Of a stretch of DNA of 10,710 bases, positions 6,001 to 10,710 are shown one piece after another. The notes beneath the pieces are model-generated. The model was given only the letters and a program-made list of their open reading frames with translations, was not told where the DNA came from and ran no database searches. The stretch is from Actinomycetes bacterium (lineage in GTDB: Bacteria; Actinomycetota; Coriobacteriia; Coriobacteriales; Eggerthellaceae). Location of the stretch: positions 1 to 10,710 of the forward strand of contig JAEWYG010000182.1 in NCBI GenBank assembly GCA_023395755.1, given 5' to 3'. Every line of letters starts with the position of its first letter. Positions within the stretch are counted from its first letter, which is position 1. The position numbers were made by a program, and so were the translations under genes.

Positions 6001-7090
6001 ATGCGAAGGTGATGGAGCCAGCTTCTCCCTTGACGAAACGTCCGATAAGGGCGGGCTTGCGGCCGGTGTGGGCCTCGAAGGCTCGTTCGAAATCTTTGGT
6101 TGCCTCCGGAGGGACGGCGGCTAGGAGGCCGCCCGAGGTTTGGGGGTCACAAACGATAGCTAATCGGTTGTCGTACTCTTCATCGTCAAGTAACCCTTGC
6201 TCCACATACTGAGAAGCCAAATCCATGATGGAAAAAGCCCGGTTTGGACGACAATAGGCGCAGGCGTATTCCCATACGCCCTCAAACAAAGGCAATGTTT
6301 CGAAGTTGATTTCGGCTGCACATCCACTGGCGGATAACATTTCGTGCAGGTGTCCAGCAAGGCCAAAGCCCGTCACATCGGTAACAGCATGCATGCCTGC
6401 CTCTTCAAGTGCGGCAGCACCTGCGGCGTTCAGCTCCATCATCGACTCGATTGCGGGTCTCAGCCCTGCATCACCCACGAGATCGCAGGCGCGTGCAGCC
6501 ACCATGATGCCGGTACCGAGCGGTTTGGTTAGATAGAGGGAATCGCCGGGTAGTGCTCCAGCGTTGCGACCGATACGGTGAGGGTTTACGGTACCGAATA
6601 CGGCTAAGCCGTATTTCGGTTCTGGATCATCAATGGTATGACCTCCCGCCACGAAGGCGCCCGCTTCGCGTACGGCATCGGCACCTCCCCGTAGGATGTC
6701 TGCCGCAACTCCTGCACCTAGCTCGCAATCAAGAGCGAGCAGGTTTAGCGCAATGTGGGGTTTAGCTCCCATGGCGAATACGTCAGAAAGGGCGTTTGCT
6801 GCTGCGATACGTCCAAATTCATAGGGATCGTCTACGATAGGCGTGAAAAAATCTATCGTAAGAACGGCTGCGGTATCGTTGGAGAGTTTCCATACGGCTG
6901 CGTCATCGCTGGTCTCGAATCCCAGAAGCAAACGTGAGGCATCCGGCATGGGCTCGGATGTGTTGTCCCTTACGCTTGAAGATAGCGCCAGAGTGCGCAA
7001 TATGTCGTCAAGGTCTCCCGGACCCCATTTGGCTGCTCAACCACCTTTTGATGTGAGCTTGGTTAGCTTAATGCGCTCAATCTCTTCCAT
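5999..7090 (-). CDS. selD: Selenide, water dikinase SelD, a selenocysteine-containing form (UGA at codon 18)
   Basis: SelD makes selenophosphate from selenide and ATP. The frame starts at ATG 7090-7088 and reads through one in-frame TGA (7039-7037) to TAA at 6001-5999, giving 363 residues (family about 350). The N-terminus reads LTSKGGUAAKWGPGDL: Sec18 replaces the catalytic Cys (Cys17 in E. coli) and Lys21 matches the essential Lys20. Further motifs: DDAAVW (62-67), DFFTPIVDDP (80-89), GGHTIDD (149-155), DVTGFGLAGH (238-247) and DPQTSGGLL (315-323). A stem-loop 10 bases after the UGA can serve as SECIS. A standard gene caller would begin at TTG 7000 and lose the active site. Ribosome binding is by a purine-rich AAAGAGAG. 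It is convergent with the selenium operon and divergent from the formate dehydrogenase gene. The identity is secure; the Sec reading is strongly supported by alignment with the catalytic position. Confidence 0.95.
7010..7039 (-). promoter_or_regulatory. UGA-Sec codon and SECIS of selD
   Basis: On the minus strand the UGA (7039-7037) is followed 10 bases later by a stem GGGGTC (7026-7021), a loop CGGGA (7020-7016) and GACCTT (7015-7010). The stem has four Watson-Crick and two G-T pairs, and one further T-G pair may extend it. Stem position and a G-containing small apical loop fit bacterial SECIS elements bound by SelB. It lacks the GGTCT loop seen in the formate dehydrogenase element, so it is the less standard of the two. 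Confidence 0.65.
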
Positions 7091-7153
7091 GCTTCACTCT
7101 CTTTCGGCTGCGTCTTGTGTTGCGTTAGTACTTGATGCTATTTTCCGGAGTCA

Positions 7154-7162
7154 AGTATAGCA
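7154..7162 (-). promoter_or_regulatory. Putative extended -10 promoter of selD
   Basis: The minus strand reads TGCTATACT, a TGn-extended -10 that differs by one base from the selA element TGCTATAAT. It lies about 65 bases upstream of the selD start. No good -35 was found at the usual spacing. Seen in sequence; activity inferred. Confidence 0.45.
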
Positions 7163-7301
7163 GGGTGGTTTCAACTCTGGTGGGATGTGAATTAATAGGT
7201 TGCCTCTGCCTACGTATTGTTGGGTAGTCGAAGAAGGCGGCGTGTCGCTTCGCCGTTGATTTCCATGGTTCCAAACAGAGAAGTAGGAAAAGTGAGAACA
7301 C

Positions 7302-7329
7302 GCGGCCGCTTACCGAGGAAAGCGGCCGC
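7302..7329. repeat. Perfect 10-bp GC-rich inverted repeat
   Basis: GCGGCCGCTT (7302-7311) and AAGCGGCCGC (7320-7329) form a perfect stem with an 8-base loop (ACCGAGGA), followed by ACTTATTTTG. As RNA this would be a very stable hairpin, possibly a terminator or attenuator of a plus-strand leader. As DNA each arm contains the self-complementary 8-mer GCGGCCGC, also present with the same TT extension at 1191-1200 in the other divergent control region. Confidence 0.65.
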
Positions 7330-7359
7330 ACTTATTTTGTCGTCGGTCGTTTCAACAGG

Positions 7360-7390
7360 CCGCTCATCTGGGAAAATATACCGTTCATCT
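7360..7390. repeat. CCGYTCATCT direct repeats
   Basis: CCGCTCATCT (7360-7369) and CCGTTCATCT (7381-7390) differ by one base and start 21 bp apart, about two helical turns. A partial third copy, CCGTTC, occurs at 7411-7416. They lie about 255-285 bp upstream of the formate dehydrogenase start. A regulator site is possible but unproven. Confidence 0.35.
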
Positions 7391-7509
7391 CACGTTTTCT
7401 TAAAGAAAGACCGTTCGCCGAATCATGTGTGAGGGGTCTGTCTTTGCGAGGGCGAATGCCTTGTGTTGCGCATGGTAGCATCAATTTGGTCAGCCGGAAA
7501 GCGCGCCGG

Positions 7510-7595
7510 ACGACCTTATAACGTTTTCAGGGTCGTTGACGGGCTGGGCGTTTTCTCTTGTTTTCGAGCGCTTGAGCTTCGATTGCGATCCGCAA
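7510..7595. repeat. Two short inverted repeats upstream of the formate dehydrogenase gene
   Basis: ACGACC (7510-7515) and GGTCGT (7531-7536) bracket a 15-base AT-rich spacer that includes TTATAACG. TTGCG (7583-7587) and CGCAA (7591-7595) form a palindrome around ATC. The second lies about 50 bases before the start codon, in the position of an operator or leader element. Both are short, so chance is not excluded. Confidence 0.3.
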
Positions 7596-7643
7596 GCACG
7601 AGGTAATCAGACGAGTTGAAAAGAAGGAAAGGAGATCGAGGAC

Positions 7644-10600
7644 ATGAACCTGTCACGTAGGGGCTTTTTTAAAGCCACCGGTGCCGCTCTTGCCGCTTCT
7701 ATGGCATTCGAGTTATCCTCCCAGTCGGTCGCCCTTGCGGTTGAACCTGATGTCGGCTGGAAGCTGGTGAACACCGAGGAGTATACGAATATCTGTTGTT
7801 ACTGTTCGGGTGGGTGTGGCGTCATCTGTTCGGCACGCGATGGTGAGCTCGTGAATATTGAGGGCGACCCCGACCATCCCATTAATCAAGGTGGGTTGTG
7901 TCCTAAAGGCGCAACTATGTTTCAGCTGCGTAATGTGGTCGACCCGGCTACGCGCGAGATTATTAAGAACCCAAACCGGAAGACCAAACCCTTGGTTCGT
8001 CGTCCTGGTGCCGCTGAATGGCAAGACATTACCTGGGATGATGCGGTTGCCGAGATAGCACGTTGGGTTAAAGATACGCGTGATGCCACGTTTGAGACGG
8101 TGAAAAATGGCATCACGGTGAATCGTTGCCATGGTATTGCCAGTCTTGGTGGTAGTCAGCAGAACTCTGAGGAAGAATACCTCATCAATAAGATGATGCG
8201 TTCGCTTGGGGTGATAGCCATCGACAACCAGGCTCGTGTTTGACACAGCCCCACGGTTGCCGGTCTGGCAGCAACATTCGGTCGCGGTTCGATGACGAAC
8301 CATTACTGCGATCTTAAGAACGCCGATGTTCTTTTGACGATTGGTTCAAATAACGTAGAGAATCATCCCGTTTCTTCGAAATGGATTCAGCGTGCACTCG
8401 ACAAAGGTGCCACATGGATCGTCGTTGACCCTCGCTATACCCGTTCTGCCGAGATGGCCGATATTTACTGCCCAATACGTTCGGGTACCGATATAGCCTT
8501 CTACGGTGGTATGTTTAATTACATTCTGGAAAATAACCTTTGGCAGCATGAATATGTACTGAACTACACGAATGCATCGTTCTTGCTGGATGAGCAGTAT
8601 TCCTTCGATGTTAATGAGGGAATCTTCTCTGGATTTGATGAGGATACAGCAAGCTATAACAATCATACCTGGCATTATCAAGTTGAATCGACGAGTGTTT
8701 GGGATACTGCCGAAGGTGGGGCTTATGCCTGGGCTTCTGCGTCGGGTGTTCCTGCGTTCACGCCTCCGGTTAAGGAGACGCCGAAGCGCGACATGACGTT
8801 GCAGGACCCCTTGTGCGTGTTTCAGCAGATGAAAAAACACTATGCGCGCTACGATCTGGATACCGTATCCAGTGTGTGCGGTATGGATAAAGCTCTGCTT
8901 GAGAAGGTGTACGCCGTTTATGCATCTACCGGTGATCCAAGCAAGTCGGGTACTATTCTGTATGCACTGGGACAAACGCAGCATCATTATGGTGCTCAGA
9001 ACTGCCGTTCCATGGGCATTTTGCAGCTACTGCTGGGTAATGTGGGTGTTGCTGGCGGTGGTGTGAACGCGTTGCGCGGTGAGCCGAACGTACAGGGTGC
9101 TACCGATATGGGTATGCTTGTGGCAAACCAGCCTGGGTATCTAAATTGGCCTACCGAGTACGGCACGCCCTCTCTGCGTAAGTGGTTGGAAAAGGAAACA
9201 TATTCGGACGGTTATTACACCAATAAACCGAAGTTCATTGTTTCGGCGCTTAAGGAATGGTTTGGCGAAACGGCTACGGTAGAGAATGACTATGGCTACG
9301 ATTGGTGGCCGAAAGTGCCGAAGAGTCCGGACTACTCCATTATTGGTTCGTTTGAACTGATGAGTAAAGGCCTCATTAAGGGCTACTTTAACTGGGGAAT
9401 GAACCCCTGTCATTCTGCTCCGAATGCGAGTAATGTGCGGCGTGCTATGGCGAACCTCGACTGGCTTGTGGTGGCCGACTGGGTTGAGACAGAATCTTCA
9501 TGTTTCTGGAAAGCGCCCGACATGAACCCGGCAGAGGTGGATACTACGGTGTACTTCTTGCCTGCTGCCTTGATTTATGAGAAGTCGGGTACCATCCTCA
9601 ATTCAGGTCGTTGGCTTCAGTGGCGCTACCAGGCGGTTGAACCGTGGGATGAAGCTAAGCCCGACTATGAAATCTGTGATGTATTGTGGACTGCTATTGT
9701 TGATTTGTATCGCAAGGAAGGCGGCGTCGCCCCCGAACCTATTCTGAATACGAAGTGGGACTACTACGTGGACGGTAAGATCGACCCGCGTCCTGTAGCG
9801 TGGGCCTTGAACGGTTACAACGTGAAGGACTCCAGCTTCGATAAGGCGGAGGTTGACCTACTTACCACGTTCGCCAACCTGAAGGCCGACGGTACGACGG
9901 CGTGCGGCATGTGGATATATACCGGCTTCTGGGCTAATAAGCAAGCTGCGCTCGATCCGGCCGAGCAGGCTATCGGTGGCCGCAACGCGCAAGATCCTTC
10001 GGGATTGGGCTTACATCAGAAGTGGGCGTACGCGTGGCCGCTGAACCGCCGCATTATCTACAACCGCGGTTCGGCCGACCTTCAAGGAAAGCCCTGGAAC
10101 CCCGATAAGAAACTTGTCGAATGGACGGGTGAAAAATGGGACCAGGTGGATGTGGCCGACTTTGTGGCCGCATCAAATGGTGTGCCGGTACCTCCCAACA
10201 ATAAGGCATTCTTTATGTTGTGGGAGCAGGGTGCTCGTTTGGAGAGCTATAGCATGGGTGATGGCCCCTTCCCTGAGCATTATGAACCCTTCGAGTCTCC
10301 TGCCGACAATCAGCTCAATGGGTTACAGAATTCTCCGTGCATTCGCTTTGCGGAGTTCGATTCCGTGAAGCGTGGCGATCGTAAGCAGTACCCTATTGCG
10401 GTAACCACGTATTCAGTTACCGAGCACTGGCAAACGGGCGGTCAGACCCGTACGTGTCCAGCGCTTAACGAGGCCATGCCCGAACAGTTCGTTGAGGTGT
10501 CGCTTGAGTTGGCAAAGGAGAAGGGTATCGAGAACGGTGAGCGTATTCGCGTGTTTAATAATCGCGGATCGGTTGAGATCATGGCTCTCGTTACTCCGCG

Positions 10601-10710
10601 TTTTAAGCCCTTTACGGTAAATGGCGAGACTGTGCATCAGGTGGGCATGACTCATCACTTTGGCTGGGCGGGCGATTTTGCTACCGGAGATATCGTTAAC
10701 GATCTACCGC
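7644..10710 (+). CDS. fdnG: Formate dehydrogenase-N/O type catalytic subunit, selenoprotein with Tat signal (runs off right edge)
   Basis: Oxidises formate to CO2 at a Mo/W-bis-MGD centre with selenocysteine, on the outer face of the membrane. The frame starts at ATG 7644, 9 bases after AAAGGAG, reads through TGA 8241-8243 (codon 200), and stays open to the edge: 1022 codons visible against about 1015 residues for E. coli FdnG, so only a short C-terminus is missing. Residues 4-10 are the twin-arginine motif SRRGFFK, followed by a hydrophobic stretch ending near ALAVEP. A [4Fe-4S] site is formed by Cys51, Cys54, Cys58 and Cys86, with Lys88 in LCPKGA. NQARVUHSPTV gives Sec200-His201. Later blocks include LLTIGSNNVENHP, IVVDPRYTRSAEMADIY, LRGEPNVQGATDMG, YFNWGMNPCHSAPN and, near the edge, VGMTHHFGWAGDF of the dinucleotide-binding domain. 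The Fe-S and cytochrome b subunits are expected downstream. The gene symbol is by similarity; fdoG is equally possible. Confidence 0.95.
8241..8272 (+). promoter_or_regulatory. UGA-Sec codon and classic SECIS of the formate dehydrogenase
   Basis: UGA at 8241-8243 is followed by a 6-bp stem, GTTGCC (8256-8261) with GGCAGC (8267-8272, one T-G pair), closed by the loop GGTCT (8262-8266). This reproduces the E. coli fdhF/fdnG SECIS apex bound by SelB, with its GGUCU loop. UGA-to-stem distance is 12 bases. The translation on both sides matches the family (VUHSPTVAG), so the UGA is a Sec codon and not a nonsense mutation. Confidence 0.93.

Larger units (their letters stand above)
7091..7643. other. 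Divergent intergenic region between selD and the formate dehydrogenase gene
   Basis: About 550 bases with no supported gene. A 71-codon plus frame (7217-7432) is basic and unlike any family known to me. The region holds the putative selD promoter, a 10-bp perfect GC-rich hairpin (7302-7329), two CCGYTCATCT direct repeats 21 bp apart (7360-7390), an inverted repeat around TTATAACG (7510-7536) and a 13-bp palindrome TTGCG-ATC-CGCAA (7583-7595). No convincing sigma-70 promoter for the formate dehydrogenase was found by eye, which may mean an activator-dependent or alternative sigma promoter. No tRNA-Sec could be folded. Confidence 0.6.

Noticed and set aside
5999..7000. selD starting at TTG 7000
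   Set aside because: That start omits the glycine-rich active-site loop with Sec18 and Lys21. The frame continues upstream through UGA to an ATG at 7090.
7217..7432. 71-codon plus-strand frame in the selD-formate dehydrogenase gap
   Set aside because: It has no ribosome binding site, a basic low-information composition and no family resemblance, and it spans the GC-rich hairpin.
7406..7445. Possible AAAGAC...GTCTTT hairpin
   Set aside because: Only 6 bp with a 28-base loop, easily produced by chance.
8241..8243. Apparent nonsense codon splitting the formate dehydrogenase into two genes
   Set aside because: The TGA is at the known Sec position, flanked on both sides by family sequence, and is followed by a classic SECIS. 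It is a Sec codon, not a pseudogene.

Overview
This window is a bacterial selenium-metabolism locus joined to a selenium-dependent formate dehydrogenase. Base composition is moderate. The gene content points to a strictly anaerobic, acetogen-like or anaerobically respiring bacterium: a double-cubane reductase with its activase, and a Tat-exported Sec formate dehydrogenase. A coriobacterial (Eggerthellaceae-like) or clostridial host would fit, but the taxonomic guess is weak because no rRNA or marker gene is present.

Layout. Minus strand, 794 to 1: the N-terminal 264 codons of selA (selenocysteine synthase), running off the left edge. 795-1306: a divergent control region with a good extended -10 for selA, an 11-bp tandem repeat, a 19-bp-spaced direct repeat and a hairpin touching the next ribosome binding site. 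Plus strand, 1310-5919: six closely spaced genes. They are a HgdB-type double-cubane 2-hydroxyacyl-CoA dehydratase-like reductase, a DUF3343 small protein, a HgdC/BadF-type ATPase activase, a class V aminotransferase-fold cysteine desulfurase/selenocysteine lyase-like enzyme, YedF (TusA domain plus DsrE-like domain), and a second DUF3343 protein overlapping yedF by 4 bp. A strong hairpin terminator (5954-6000) ends this operon. Minus strand, 7090 to 5999: selD, itself a selenoprotein with an in-frame UGA at codon 18. 7091-7643: a second divergent control region with a 10-bp perfect GC-rich hairpin and smaller repeats. Plus strand, 7644 to the right edge: the catalytic subunit of a formate dehydrogenase-N/O type enzyme with a Tat signal and an in-frame UGA (Sec200), followed by a textbook bacterial SECIS with a GGTCT loop.

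How the genes fit together. SelD makes selenophosphate, SelA uses it to build Sec-tRNA, and two Sec proteins in the window (SelD and the formate dehydrogenase) consume it. The six-gene operon between selA and selD looks like a selenium supply module: a PLP enzyme that can release S or Se from cysteine or selenocysteine, a TusA-type carrier (YedF), two small putative Se/S carriers (DUF3343), and an ATP-driven low-potential reductase pair. The role of the reductase/activase pair here is not established. A reductive step on a selenium species is the most interesting inference from the window. SelB, the C-terminus of SelA, the Fe-S and cytochrome subunits of the formate dehydrogenase, and tRNA-Sec are not visible and may lie outside.
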